Notes: generated by a model not told the origin, from the sequence alone. 9,927 bases of DNA from Bacteroidales bacterium (GCA_021106665.1 JAIOTR010000038.1:1-9927), one strand, 5' to 3'; numbered from the stretch's first letter, positions 1 through 8,184 are shown. Numbers and translations: made by a program.

Positions 1-3000
1 GTCAGGTTTACCGGTCACAGGGTCGATGTAAAATAAATTTTGCTTGTTAAATAAGTTTTCTATCCATAAATACAAACTGGCTGTTATTCCGGCCGGTTTA
101 ATATAAATCCCTTTTTCAATCCTTAAATTATAAAAACAAAAATTAGGTGAATAAAGATACTCAGGCTCAACATACGATTTTACGGGAAGTTTTGTACCGG
201 TCCTGAATTGATGATAAACACCTATGCCAAAATTTTCAAAAATTGCCCTTAATGTTTTATTATCAGATAGAATAAAATCCCTTCCATACCCAAAATTAAA
301 AGTAAGATGAGAGTTGATTACCAGGTCAGATATATTCATGTAATATCTGTTCTCATCTGAAATAAATGATTTTGTTACAGAAGAAGATGCCCCTATTCCT
401 GAAGTTTTGGGAGAAAAATAGTTTAATGAAACAAATAGATTATGATTTGGAATGGTTTCTTCGTGATTTACAATGGTTGTATATTCCCTTGGGTAAGCAC
501 CAATTATTCTCTCGGTATAAAAATAATTTTTGGTAAAAACACCCAGGTATCCAATATCAGCAAAAAAGTTTTTGTATCGGGGCTTTAAACCAATTGATAC
601 TTTATCATATCGCACTGGTTTTAAGGCAGGATTATCAATTATGCCACCTATAATATTAATAAACATATATTGATTCGGCCTGAACAAATTCAAAAAAGTT
701 GGATTTTGTGAGAAAGAGTTATAGTACACATAAATACTACCGTAATCAGAATTTATATCAATATTTACCTGGGGCAATAAATGGGTAACAGGTTTATAAT
801 CTTCAAAAACAGTAGCGTTTACAACTTCCTGTCCCGGATCAACCAGCAAGGGTGTAATACCACTACCATGGTCAAGGATGAATGGGTCTGTTATTTCATC
901 CCCATTCTCATCATACCAAATAAAATCATTACGATATCCTGTAATTTCAGTTGGGCTTTCAGCCTGATCAACATAAATAACATAATCATCACCCATATTA
1001 TCAGGATGAGAGGCTGGGGTGGTTGTTCCAACATCAACCAAAGGCATTTCTCCAACCGTATAAGCCGGATAAAATAAAAAAGGATCTTTTAATACCGGCT
1101 GGTTGGCATTGAAATTATCTACTCGCAATCCAATGGAAACATCAAAAATCTTCCAGGAAAATTTATCACCCAAATAGGCTGAAAAATAGGATGGCCTATA
1201 GGCATCAATAGTATAATTCTCAAAGAAATCATATTTACCCTGCTTTCCTTTTAATTTATTTCCTGTATAATCATATCCCATATATGTGATACCATGACCA
1301 TAATTAAGTATTTCGTCTGGTGAGAACATATCCAATGTAAATAAATTATCCCCTGCATAAATAGTATGCATCACGCCATCCTTGTCATAATAATCAATGG
1401 TATTATTAATCATATCGTAAGAATCTGTAAGAATAAAATCAAGGCCTTCGACGGGCAAACCTAATTTTTGTCTTAGATTTTGATCAAATGTATATTGCGA
1501 TTGCGCATCATAATATCTGTAGAAATTGATTGTATCATTACCAAATTGCGGATTTTCCAAATCCAATTGTAGAATATGAAAATTAGTCAGTTGCCTCATC
1601 CTGCCCCACAATTCCATCGGATCAATGCTATATGAACGTTCGGTTTTCTGCATGTATTCAACTCCGGCAAAAAAATTATGTGATTTATAGTTTACATCCA
1701 ATTTAAATGTGCCCCTGTATTTTTCAGTTTGAGTATTTCCATAATTGATATTGTACGAATAATTTCCATTTGAAGAGTTCATATAATATGGAGAGACTTT
1801 TCCCTGGCTATTCCATATTCCGTACACATTATCAGGATTCTGTCCATTCAATAAACCACCATGCAATTGAAGTTGATCTGAATTCATCCAGTTACCTTGT
1901 CCATATGGAAAATCTCCCCATTTATCCGGAAAAAGTTCATAGATCTGTTCGGTAAACCCGGCTGTTTCAGGATTATAACCTAAGTTTTGGAAGGTATATG
2001 CAGTATCAAAATCCCAGGAGTTCAAAACATAAACATTCTCATAAACTTCACCATCTATTTCAATCTCTGGCACAAATTGATATGTTGGTGTCTTGTAAGT
2101 TGTAAATTTCCCCAGGTAACCATATTCAAAATACCTGTCTTTATGCCTGGCATCTTGTTGCATGAAATAATAATTTGAATATTGGAAGTTTACATTGTAG
2201 ATAATACTTAAATCTTCGTTAACATCAATCTTATGATCGAAATTCATGTAATTATCAAAATTACGATAATAGGTTTCAGGATTATTGTGTGAATTGAGTA
2301 GAGCATTATCAAATACAAATGCTTTCCCATTGTCAATTTTTGCATAGCTTCCAACTGAGAGGTTAATATCACTTGTAATGGGAAATATCAATTTTAAAAA
2401 GGAATTAGATACCTGCCGATCAGCATTTTGGTGCAGGTTTACTTCCTCAATATCTGATTGATCCATAAATTCTGCATTAAGGAAAGTTCCACCATAATAC
2501 AGTTCTGAAGGTCTCAAAGGATTTTCTGTCAGGGAATTCTGAGCTTCTTGGGTTACCCTGTACTTATTCTCACTACTGGGATAAGGATCATTGTTAAATG
2601 AATAATTAGAAGTTAGGTAAAATATTGGAGCAAACTTATTTTTGTTTTTCTTAGAAAAACGAATGGGACCACCGAGGTTTAACTCCACCATATTATTTTT
2701 CAAATCCTTATTGAGGGTTGTATAACCATCCAGGTCAAAATGAAATTTATCTTTATAAACCGGTGTTTTCAGTTCAATCAAACTTCCGGCAACATTGCCA
2801 TAATAAATGGGTTGGTTTAACCGGTAATGATGATATTCTGCTATGGCACGAAAAGGAAAATCATTTGCATCACCCACCTGCATACCATCAATAAAAATAA
2901 AATCGCCATTGGATTCAAGTCCGTCAACAAACAAGCGGTCGTATTTCAGATAATACGTATTTGGACTGGACAGGGCAACTCCGTTTACGTTTCTAAACGG

Positions 3001-3165
3001 CATATACTTCAGCCTTTCACTTTTAATGAGATGATTTAGTTTTAATTCTTCAGATTCCGTTTTAAGGCTATCCTCCGGAATTGATTGCACCTGTGCTTTT
3101 GAAGAAAGTGAGATTAATAAAAGTATTAATAAAAACAGGAATCGGGAACTTTTTAAATTTTTCAT
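1..3165 (-). CDS. TonB-dependent receptor-like outer membrane protein (3' end cut by window edge)
   Basis: The minus-strand frame is open for 1055 codons from ATG at 3165 to the window edge with no stop; I checked every codon. Residues 1-24 form a signal peptide: Lys/Arg-bearing N terminus, Leu/Ile-rich core, probable cleavage at SKA|Q. A TonB plug-like region follows at about 55-130, with MPFRNVNG at 55, FIFIDGMQV around 90-97 and YYGNVAGSLIELKT ending near 134. The rest is Tyr/Asn/aromatic-rich, as in a 22-strand barrel. The last visible residues (LWIENLFNKQNLFYIDPVTG) resemble the final strands of Bacteroidota receptors, so probably only a few dozen residues are missing. The CarboxypepD_reg-like domain that often precedes the plug in this phylum is absent: only about 30 residues separate the signal peptide from the plug. 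I see no SusD partner, and the substrate cannot be told. Start chosen because an in-frame stop lies just upstream (3199-3201) and the signal peptide begins here. Confidence 0.88.
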   Translation of the reverse strand, partial: MKNLKSSRFLFLLILLLISLSSKAQVQSIPEDSLKTESEELKLNHLIKSERLKYMPFRNVNGVALSSPNTYYLKYDRLFVDGLESNGDFIFIDGMQVGDANDFPFRAIAEYHHYRLNQPIYYGNVAGSLIELKTPVYKDKFHFDLDGYTTLNKDLKNNMVELNLGGPIRFSKKNKNKFAPIFYLTSNYSFNNDPYPSSENKYRVTQEAQNSLTENPLRPSELYYGGTFLNAEFMDQSDIEEVNLHQNADRQVSNSFLKLIFPITSDINLSVGSYAKIDNGKAFVFDNALLNSHNNPETYYRNFDNYMNFDHKIDVNEDLSIIYNVNFQYSNYYFMQQDARHKDRYFEYGYLGKFTTYKTPTYQFVPEIEIDGEVYENVYVLNSWDFDTAYTFQNLGYNPETAGFTEQIYELFPDKWGDFPYGQGNWMNSDQLQLHGGLLNGQNPDNVYGIWNSQGKVSPYYMNSSNGNYSYNINYGNTQTEKYRGTFKLDVNYKSHNFFAGVEYMQKTERSYSIDPMELWGRMRQLTNFHILQLDLENPQFGNDTINFYRYYDAQSQYTFDQNLRQKLGLPVEGLDFILTDSYDMINNTIDYYDKDGVMHTIYAGDNLFTLDMFSPDEILNYGHGITYMGYDYTGNKLKGKQGKYDFFENYTIDAYRPSYFSAYLGDKFSWKIFDVSIGLRVDNFNANQPVLKDPFLFYPAYTVGEMPLVDVGTTTPASHPDNMGDDYVIYVDQAESPTEITGYRNDFIWYDENGDEITDPFILDHGSGITPLLVDPGQEVVNATVFEDYKPVTHLLPQVNIDINSDYGSIYVYYNSFSQNPTFLNLFRPNQYMFINIIGGIIDNPALKPVRYDKVSIGLKPRYKNFFADIGYLGVFTKNYFYTERIIGAYPREYTTIVNHEETIPNHNLFVSLNYFSPKTSGIGASSSVTKSFISDENRYYMNISDLVINSHLTFNFGYGRDFILSDNKTLRAIFENFGIGVYHQFRTGTKLPVKSYVEPEYLYSPNFCFYNLRIEKGIYIKPAGITASLYLWIENLFNKQNLFYIDPVTGKPD

Positions 3166-3219
3166 CTGTTTTATTTTATCATTTGATTCAGATAAATTTT
3201 AATAAACGTTTTGGTAAAA

Positions 3220-3250
3220 CAAAAATAAATTAAAAACCTAAAATTTCAAA
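3220..3250 (-). promoter_or_regulatory. Bacteroidota-type promoter of the receptor gene
   Basis: Read on the minus strand, TTTG (plus positions 3247-3250) is followed after 19 bp by TATTTTTG (3220-3227). This is a full match to the Bacteroidota TAnnTTTG -7 element with its usual -33 spacing. Transcription would begin about 50 nt before the receptor ATG at 3165. Confidence 0.6.
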
Positions 3251-3259
3251 ATTATATTT

Positions 3260-3276
3260 ATTTGAATTGATCAAAT
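3260..3276. promoter_or_regulatory. Inverted repeat between the divergent promoters, possible operator
   Basis: ATTTGA and TCAAAT form 6-bp inverted arms with a 5-bp centre, and a perfect 8-bp palindrome TTGATCAA (3267-3274) overlaps them. The site lies directly upstream of the receptor -33 element, where a regulator could act. In such AT-rich DNA this can arise by chance, and no regulator is identified. Confidence 0.25.
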
Positions 3277-3314
3277 GAGTGTATGGTTCATTTTTTATTT
3301 TTTGAAACTCTTAA

Positions 3315-3344
3315 TTGCAATTTACCCATTAATCCATACTTTTG
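3315..3344 (+). promoter_or_regulatory. Bacteroidota-type promoter of the gatE-gatD operon
   Basis: TTG at 3315-3317, a 19-bp spacer, then TACTTTTG at 3337-3344, a full match to TAnnTTTG. The predicted transcript starts about 25-30 nt before the gatE ATG. It is the only strong match just upstream of gatE, and gatD should be co-transcribed from it. Confidence 0.6.
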
Positions 3345-3377
3345 ACGACTTATTAATTTATAAGTTCATTCTGGAAA

Positions 3378-5339
3378 ATGAAAGACACATTTAGCGCATC
3401 GGATAATTACCAAAGAACCAAAGAATCCATCGGATATGTTTCGCGAAAAGAGGCCACCCAGAAAGATTACGACCGGATCGGTTTTATGTCTGGCCTGGAA
3501 GTACATCAGCAACTTTTCACCAAGCATAAACTATTTTGTAAATGTCCGGCCGGCATTTACCAGAAACCTGATGAATACGATGCTGAAGTGATCCGGCACA
3601 TGCGCCCCACTTTAAGCGAACTTGGAGAGTATGATGGTACTGCTTTAATGGAATTTAAAACACGGAAAGAGATCATTTATCATTTATCCAACAACACTGC
3701 CTGCACTTATGATATTGACGACACACCTCCGTTTCCAATTAACAGGGAAGCGCTTGAAATAGCTATTAGAATATCGCTTCTATCCAAACTGAATATAGTT
3801 GGAGAAGTTCATATTACACGCAAACAATACCTTGATGGCAGCATCCCGACAGGTTTTCAGAGAACCGGCATAATAGGTGTTGAGGGAGAGATTCAGATAA
3901 AACATAAAAAAATCAGGCTGATTCAACTTAGTCTTGAGGAAGATTCGTGCCGAGAAGTTTCGGATGTCGGACACACCAGGGTATATCGTACCGACAGGCT
4001 GGGGATGCCCTTGATTGAAACAGTAACTTATCCTGATTGCATTAATCCGGAGGAGGTTAGGGAGACTTGTGATTATATTCGTTTTTTGAACCGGAGCACA
4101 GGCTTGGTTAGAACCGGAATAGGAGCTGGCCGACAGGACGTTAACGTGAGTTGCCGCGGCGGTTCACGAGTGGAGATTAAAGGTGTTGCCCATACAAAAT
4201 GGATTCCTGAACTCACGCATAACGAAGCGTTCAGGCAATGGGCTTTGCTAAAGATCAGAGATAAACTTTTAAATAAAATTAAAGATCATAAAAACTGGAA
4301 GATCGGTTCAGTTGAGTTGAATAATAAGATTTTTAAAGTTCAGAACGGGCTATTGAAAGAAGCTTTATTGAATAACTATACAGTTGTGGCAGTAAATCTT
4401 CCTGGTTTTAAAAGTATTCTTTCTTACTTTACTCAACCCGGAAAAATGTTCGCTAATGAAATTGAAGAAAGGTTAAAGGTTATTGCATGTCTCGAAAAAC
4501 CATTTATGTTTCATTCTGAACAATTTGATCCTGCTGATTGTGCTTATGATGAGGTTCATGCTTTGCTTAAATCAAAACCGGAAGATGCACAGATTGTATT
4601 CTGGGGGCCGGAAGATGATATTAAAACTGCTCTTGAAACAATTGAAGAAAGATGCCTGATGGCTTTTGAAGGAGTGCCTAATGAAACACGCAAATCATTT
4701 GAAGATGGTACAACTATTTTTGAAAGGGTTTTACCCGGCGCCGACAGGATGTATCCGGATACCGATTCACCGCCTATTCCATTAACGAATGAATTAATTG
4801 ATAAACTAAGTAAAAATCTCCCTTCTGATATTATTGACAGGTATCATCAACTAAAAAAATGGAATATTCCTGAAGATACATACACTTACATTTTTTCTCG
4901 TGATCATTTTCAATTGATCGAAAAGATAATATTAACTCTTAAAATTGATCCGGTATATGTCGGGACATTTATTGGCCACACTTTAAAATTTGTTGAAGGA
5001 CATTATACTGCTGCAGAAGCATTTAATTATAAAATCATTTTTGCAATGTTCAGGTATTTACAGCAGCAGAATATCGAACTCGAATTGGCGAGATATATGA
5101 TGCCAGTGCTTTATGAACACCCCAAAATGGATTTTGATTCGGTACTTGACAGCCTGAACTTCAAAAAGATTAAAGAAAATGACATTATTACACTAATTCC
5201 CCATTTGAAGAAGAAGTTCTGTGAAATCAATCAGAGGGATACAAATGAAAACGAAGGAAACTGGATCATGGGAGAACTTCGTAAAAAAGCCATTGGTAAT
5301 ATTGCGTTAAACAAATTAGCGAAACATATAACGAAATAA
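3378..5339 (+). CDS. gatE: Glu-tRNA(Gln) amidotransferase subunit E (archaeal-type GatE)
   Basis: GatE is the kinase/transferase subunit of GatDE. It binds Glu-tRNA(Gln), phosphorylates the misattached glutamate with ATP, and amidates it with ammonia from GatD. GatB/GatE-family motifs run along the protein: GLEVHQQL at 39-46 followed by KHKLFCKC, MRPTLSELGEYDG, DIDDTPPFP from 112, TRKQYLDGSIPTGFQRT at 147-163, LEEDSCREV, YRTDRLGMPLIE, GAGRQDVNVS and RVEIKGV. Residues of roughly 300-440 match the AspRS-like (GAD) insertion that separates GatE from bacterial GatB (AVNLPGF...QPGKMFANE). The hallmark PGADRMYPDTDSPP lies at 453-466, and a helical tail completes the protein. At 653 residues it is full length or slightly longer than archaeal GatE. 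About 33 residues precede the usual family start. No later Met is usable, because M37 is inside the first conserved block. There is no clear Shine-Dalgarno site. gatD follows after 10 bp. GatE has been regarded as archaeal, so its presence here is notable. Confidence 0.92.
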   Translation: MKDTFSASDNYQRTKESIGYVSRKEATQKDYDRIGFMSGLEVHQQLFTKHKLFCKCPAGIYQKPDEYDAEVIRHMRPTLSELGEYDGTALMEFKTRKEIIYHLSNNTACTYDIDDTPPFPINREALEIAIRISLLSKLNIVGEVHITRKQYLDGSIPTGFQRTGIIGVEGEIQIKHKKIRLIQLSLEEDSCREVSDVGHTRVYRTDRLGMPLIETVTYPDCINPEEVRETCDYIRFLNRSTGLVRTGIGAGRQDVNVSCRGGSRVEIKGVAHTKWIPELTHNEAFRQWALLKIRDKLLNKIKDHKNWKIGSVELNNKIFKVQNGLLKEALLNNYTVVAVNLPGFKSILSYFTQPGKMFANEIEERLKVIACLEKPFMFHSEQFDPADCAYDEVHALLKSKPEDAQIVFWGPEDDIKTALETIEERCLMAFEGVPNETRKSFEDGTTIFERVLPGADRMYPDTDSPPIPLTNELIDKLSKNLPSDIIDRYHQLKKWNIPEDTYTYIFSRDHFQLIEKIILTLKIDPVYVGTFIGHTLKFVEGHYTAAEAFNYKIIFAMFRYLQQQNIELELARYMMPVLYEHPKMDFDSVLDSLNFKKIKENDIITLIPHLKKKFCEINQRDTNENEGNWIMGELRKKAIGNIALNKLAKHITK

Positions 5340-5349
5340 ACAAAAAGAC

Positions 5350-6735
5350 ATGGATCAGGATATTTTTCAGGGATACAAAGGCGATGCACTGGCAGTTTTA
5401 AAAAAGTATAACGTTCGTGTCTGGGGTCAGTCAGAAATTGAAACTGCTCGTGGGCCTTTCAAAGGAACCATTTTACCAAGGTCTGAAAATGATGATGATC
5501 AGCATATAGTTTTAAAAATAGAAACCGGATATAATGTGGGGATTGACGTAACTACAATTTTAAGTATGGAGGAAACAGGTTACAAAAAAGCCAATTATAA
5601 AATTCCCGAAAAACAATTTCCGTTCACACCCGGATTGCCAAAAGTTAAACTATTCGGAACCGGAGGAACCATTGCTTCCCGGCTCGATTACCGTACAGGA
5701 GCTGTTATTCCGGCCTTCTCACCGGGTGAATTGTATGGAGCTGTTCCTGAGTTGGCCGACATCTGTAACCTTGATACAGAAAAAGTATTTGCCGTTTTTA
5801 GTGAAAACATGGGACCCAAACAATATATAGCACTGGCAAAAGCAATCGGTAAGGAAATTGAAAATGGTATTGATGGTATTGTAATCGGACATGGAACAGA
5901 TACATTGCACCATTCCGGAGCAGCATTGACTTTTATGGTACAAAATTCGCCTGTACCCATAATTCTTGTGGGCTCACAGCGATCTTCAGACCGGCCCAGC
6001 TCGGATGCTGCACTTAACCTGATGCATGCCATGCATGCTGCCGGACATTCCGACATTGCCGAAGTTATGGTTTGTATGTTCGGGCCTACCTCAGATGAAT
6101 ACGGACTATTGCATAAAGGTACAAGGGTTAGGAAAATGCACTCATCCTATCGTTCTACTTTCAGGACAATAGGAGATACTCCGATTGCAAGAGTTAGTAG
6201 AAAAGAAATAATTCCGATTAAAAAAGATTACAAACCCCGCCGAAAGGACAGGAATGTGAAAATAATGCCTTACTTTAGTGATAAGGTTACAATGTTGTAT
6301 TATTATCCGGGCATGAAACCGGATACAATTGATATGTTGGTTGATGCAGGTTACAAAGGCATTATCATAGTAGGGACCGGCCTCGGCCATGTTAACAAAG
6401 AATTATACCCTGCCATTGAGCGGGCACATGCTAAAGGCGTACACATGTATATGACCTTGCAAACTATCTGGGGATATGTACACATGTTTGTTTATGACAC
6501 AGGTAGAGATATGATGGCTAAAGGAATTATTCCTGCCGGAAATATGCTACCTGAAGTGGCTTGGGTAAAGCTTAGCTGGGCAATCGGCCAGACTGATGAC
6601 CCCGAAGAAGTGAAAAAAATTATGCTTACGCCTGTAAACGATGAGATCACAGAGAGAGAACCTTATAACGGTTACCTTGTTTACCAGGGAGGTGTGCCGG
6701 CTGTTGAAGAGTTTGTGCGCCGGGTGCATAAGTAA
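5350..6735 (+). CDS. gatD: Glu-tRNA(Gln) amidotransferase subunit D (archaeal-type GatD, asparaginase-like)
   Basis: GatD is the amidase of GatDE: it hydrolyses glutamine or asparagine and passes ammonia to GatE. Residues 1 to about 85 form the small N-terminal domain specific to GatD (GYKGDALAVLKKYNVRVWG, then KGTILPRSENDDD). An L-asparaginase-like domain follows. The catalytic set is complete by comparison with archaeal GatD: Thr107 in GTGGTIASR (103-111), Thr183 and Asp184 in GHGTDT (180-185), and Lys262 in GTRVRKMHSS. Other conserved blocks are AVIPAFSPGELY, FSENMGP, VGSQRSSDRPSSDAALNL and GTGLGHV. The length of 461 residues is slightly above the archaeal norm. The N-terminal domain and the gatE partner 10 bp upstream distinguish it from a free type I or II asparaginase. 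The ATG at 5350 fits the domain start. No terminator is evident in the 66 bp before the convergent ATPase gene. Confidence 0.92.
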   Translation: MDQDIFQGYKGDALAVLKKYNVRVWGQSEIETARGPFKGTILPRSENDDDQHIVLKIETGYNVGIDVTTILSMEETGYKKANYKIPEKQFPFTPGLPKVKLFGTGGTIASRLDYRTGAVIPAFSPGELYGAVPELADICNLDTEKVFAVFSENMGPKQYIALAKAIGKEIENGIDGIVIGHGTDTLHHSGAALTFMVQNSPVPIILVGSQRSSDRPSSDAALNLMHAMHAAGHSDIAEVMVCMFGPTSDEYGLLHKGTRVRKMHSSYRSTFRTIGDTPIARVSRKEIIPIKKDYKPRRKDRNVKIMPYFSDKVTMLYYYPGMKPDTIDMLVDAGYKGIIIVGTGLGHVNKELYPAIERAHAKGVHMYMTLQTIWGYVHMFVYDTGRDMMAKGIIPAGNMLPEVAWVKLSWAIGQTDDPEEVKKIMLTPVNDEITEREPYNGYLVYQGGVPAVEEFVRRVHK

Positions 6736-6801
6736 AGGAGTGTGAGTATATTTTGTCCATCTATTTTGGTTTGTTAGCCAATCCGTTTTAAAAGAATTCT
6801 G

Positions 6802-7938
6802 CTAATATCGTTTTACATATACCCGTTTAAACCAATAATTGAACAGCGGGTCGATAAATTCGATGGTGTTTCCCCAAAGGTCAATAATCTCTTTATTTTC
6901 GAGTGCAACTTTAATTCGTTTTACATTCCCCTGCGAGCCCAGATTATATGACATCAATGTTTCCTTTGACGAAAATTTTTCCACATTATTAGCCAGGGCT
7001 TTCAGAAAATTCAGTTGTTTGTTTGTGAGGCTGTCCGTTTCGCGCTGAAACATTATGGAATATTGCTCAATCAGATCATCAAGGGCCTGATCAATAATTT
7101 TTTTCATGCATTTGGTTTTGGTTAGCTTCCATACGGTTGCTGCAAACAATTGCACAAAATAGGGGTGATTTTCCATCCTTCCTGCAATTTCAGAGGCTAG
7201 CTCACTGGTGATTTTTTTATTGGTTTTGTTAAATTGCCTTATAATGTAATCAACCCAATGTGTGTGGCCAATTTTTTTGAGGAACAGCGTGTCGCCAAAT
7301 TTATAGAAAGGCATGGATTTATTTTCAAAAATATCGGCCAGCATATGCCTTTTACTGCCATACAGGCAATAGGTGCTTACCTGGTGTTTTTGCCAGGCCG
7401 AACGCATCTTTTTCTGCATCACGAGGGGATCTTCAAAATGAGCAATGTTTTGGAATTCATCAATACAAATTATGAGGTGAATATTTTTTTCTATTGAGAT
7501 TTTTTCCGGTAGATTCAAGATTTCCTCACCATTCTGCTTTAAGTCTTTCCAATCGAAGGATACGCGAAAATCATTGACCGGATCAATTCCAAATTGAAAG
7601 CGGGGGATTAACTTTGAAATAAATTTTTTTCCATTTCCGACCCAATCTTCCCATTTATTGGATGTTGCCTTAATCACTGCCGTGGTAAAAGCCTGGTAAA
7701 ATTCCTGTTCATCCCGAATGGCATAAAGATCAATAAAACTAAAACGAATCCTTTTGTTTCTCTGCAACATTTGACTGGCAACTTCATTCACCAGGGATGA
7801 TTTTCCCCACCTTCGTGGTGATATCAACAGGGTGTTGATGTGACTTTCAAAATTTAACCGAAGGTTTTTTATTTCTTTTTCCCGATTGATGAATTGATTG
7901 CTTTGTGCAACTTTCCCGAAAATGAAAGGTATTTCCAT
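6802..7938 (-). CDS. AAA/STAND-like ATPase with C-terminal winged-helix-like region (COG1672 type)
   Basis: A 378-residue predicted cytoplasmic ATPase of the 'archaeal ATPase' kind that is common in Bacteroidota. It opens with NQFINREKEIKNL (14-26), the typical lead-in of the family. A Walker A variant ISPRRWGKSSL (39-49, Lys46) and Walker B LIICIDEFQ (155-163, Asp160/Glu161) follow. YGSKRHML near 193-200 sits where family members carry a sensor-like GS motif. The C-terminal ~75 residues (TNKQLNFLKALA to FIDPLFNYWFKR) look like a winged helix ending in the family's typical 'DPLFxxW' element. No membrane segments or signal peptide. The function is unknown; relatives are often found in accessory DNA. 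The gene converges on gatD and has its own promoter with tandem operator-like repeats, so it is a separate unit. Start chosen at the ATG 31 bp from those repeats. Confidence 0.85.
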   Translation of the reverse strand: MEIPFIFGKVAQSNQFINREKEIKNLRLNFESHINTLLISPRRWGKSSLVNEVASQMLQRNKRIRFSFIDLYAIRDEQEFYQAFTTAVIKATSNKWEDWVGNGKKFISKLIPRFQFGIDPVNDFRVSFDWKDLKQNGEEILNLPEKISIEKNIHLIICIDEFQNIAHFEDPLVMQKKMRSAWQKHQVSTYCLYGSKRHMLADIFENKSMPFYKFGDTLFLKKIGHTHWVDYIIRQFNKTNKKITSELASEIAGRMENHPYFVQLFAATVWKLTKTKCMKKIIDQALDDLIEQYSIMFQRETDSLTNKQLNFLKALANNVEKFSSKETLMSYNLGSQGNVKRIKVALENKEIIDLWGNTIEFIDPLFNYWFKRVYVKRY

Positions 7939-7957
7939 AACTTAATTTTTATCCCGG

Positions 7958-7989
7958 CAAAGATACAAAACAAAATTGTATTATACAAA
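7958..7989 (-). promoter_or_regulatory. Promoter of the ATPase gene, overlapping the tandem repeats
   Basis: On the minus strand, TTTG (plus 7986-7989) is followed after 20 bp by TATCTTTG (7958-7965), a perfect TAnnTTTG. The -33 element lies inside the second 15-bp repeat and the first repeat fills most of the spacer. A protein bound to the repeats would therefore compete with RNA polymerase. The leader to the ATG at 7938 would be about 10-15 nt. Confidence 0.6.
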
Positions 7990-8014
7990 ATTGTATTATA
8001 CAAAATTGTATTGC
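7970..8014. repeat. Three 15-bp tandem repeats, imperfect palindrome, operator-like
   Basis: Unit ACAAAATTGTATTAT occurs at 7970-7984 and 7985-7999. A third copy at 8000-8014 differs only in its last two bases (GC). In phase with the units, ATACAA and TTGTAT form inverted arms around AA, as expected of a dimer-binding site. The 15-bp period is not a whole number of helical turns, so adjacent sites fall on different faces. The array lies between the promoter -7 element and the region upstream of the ATPase gene. Candidates for binding are the ATPase's own winged helix or another regulator. The short exact period could also expand and contract. Confidence 0.85.
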
Positions 8015-8062
8015 TTTAAAACAGGAAGTTTGATCAAAAGGTCATTATTTAAAAATTAGTGA

Positions 8063-8085
8063 ATCCCGAACATCAAGCCCGGGAT
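8063..8085. other. Short hairpin (inverted repeat)
   Basis: ATCCCG (8063-8068) and CGGGAT (8080-8085) pair as a 6-bp stem around an 11-base loop. No T tract follows on either strand, so an intrinsic terminator is not supported. With the next hairpin it marks a GC-richer patch between the ATPase promoter and the asnA remnant. Confidence 0.4.
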
Positions 8086-8116
8086 ATCTTGTTTGGTAGC
8101 CTACAAGCGCAGGAAT

Positions 8117-8148
8117 GAGCTTGCCTGCTTGCAAAGGCAAGGAAGCTC
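8117..8148. other. GC-rich bulged hairpin next to the asnA breakpoint
   Basis: GAGCTT (8117-8122) pairs with AAGCTC (8143-8148), and GCCT (8123-8126) with AGGC (8135-8138). This leaves a 4-base bulge (8139-8142) and an 8-base loop. The patch is visibly richer in GC than its surroundings. It lies where homology to AsnA has already ended, so it may belong to a dispersed repeat or to DNA joined in when asnA was truncated. Confidence 0.4.
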
Positions 8149-8184
8149 CCGGCAAAATATAATACCAAATAAACACCAAAACAC

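Noticed and set aside
781..1077. A plus-strand open frame of 98 codons.
   Set aside because: It lies antisense within the receptor gene, is in the mirror codon frame, and encodes nothing recognisable.
3378..5339. Annotation as bacterial GatB.
   Set aside because: The AspRS-like insertion, the 653-residue length and the pairing with gatD indicate GatE; gatA and gatC are not beside it.
5350..6735. Annotation as a plain L-asparaginase.
   Set aside because: The GatD-specific N-terminal domain and the adjacent gatE identify it as an amidotransferase subunit.
6774..6805. TTAGC and GCTAA as a bidirectional terminator between gatD and the ATPase gene.
   Set aside because: Only 5 bp pair across a 22-base loop, with no T run placed after the stem.
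7970..8014. Tandem repeats considered as a CRISPR fragment.
   Set aside because: The units abut with no spacers and are only 15 bp; a promoter operator array fits better.
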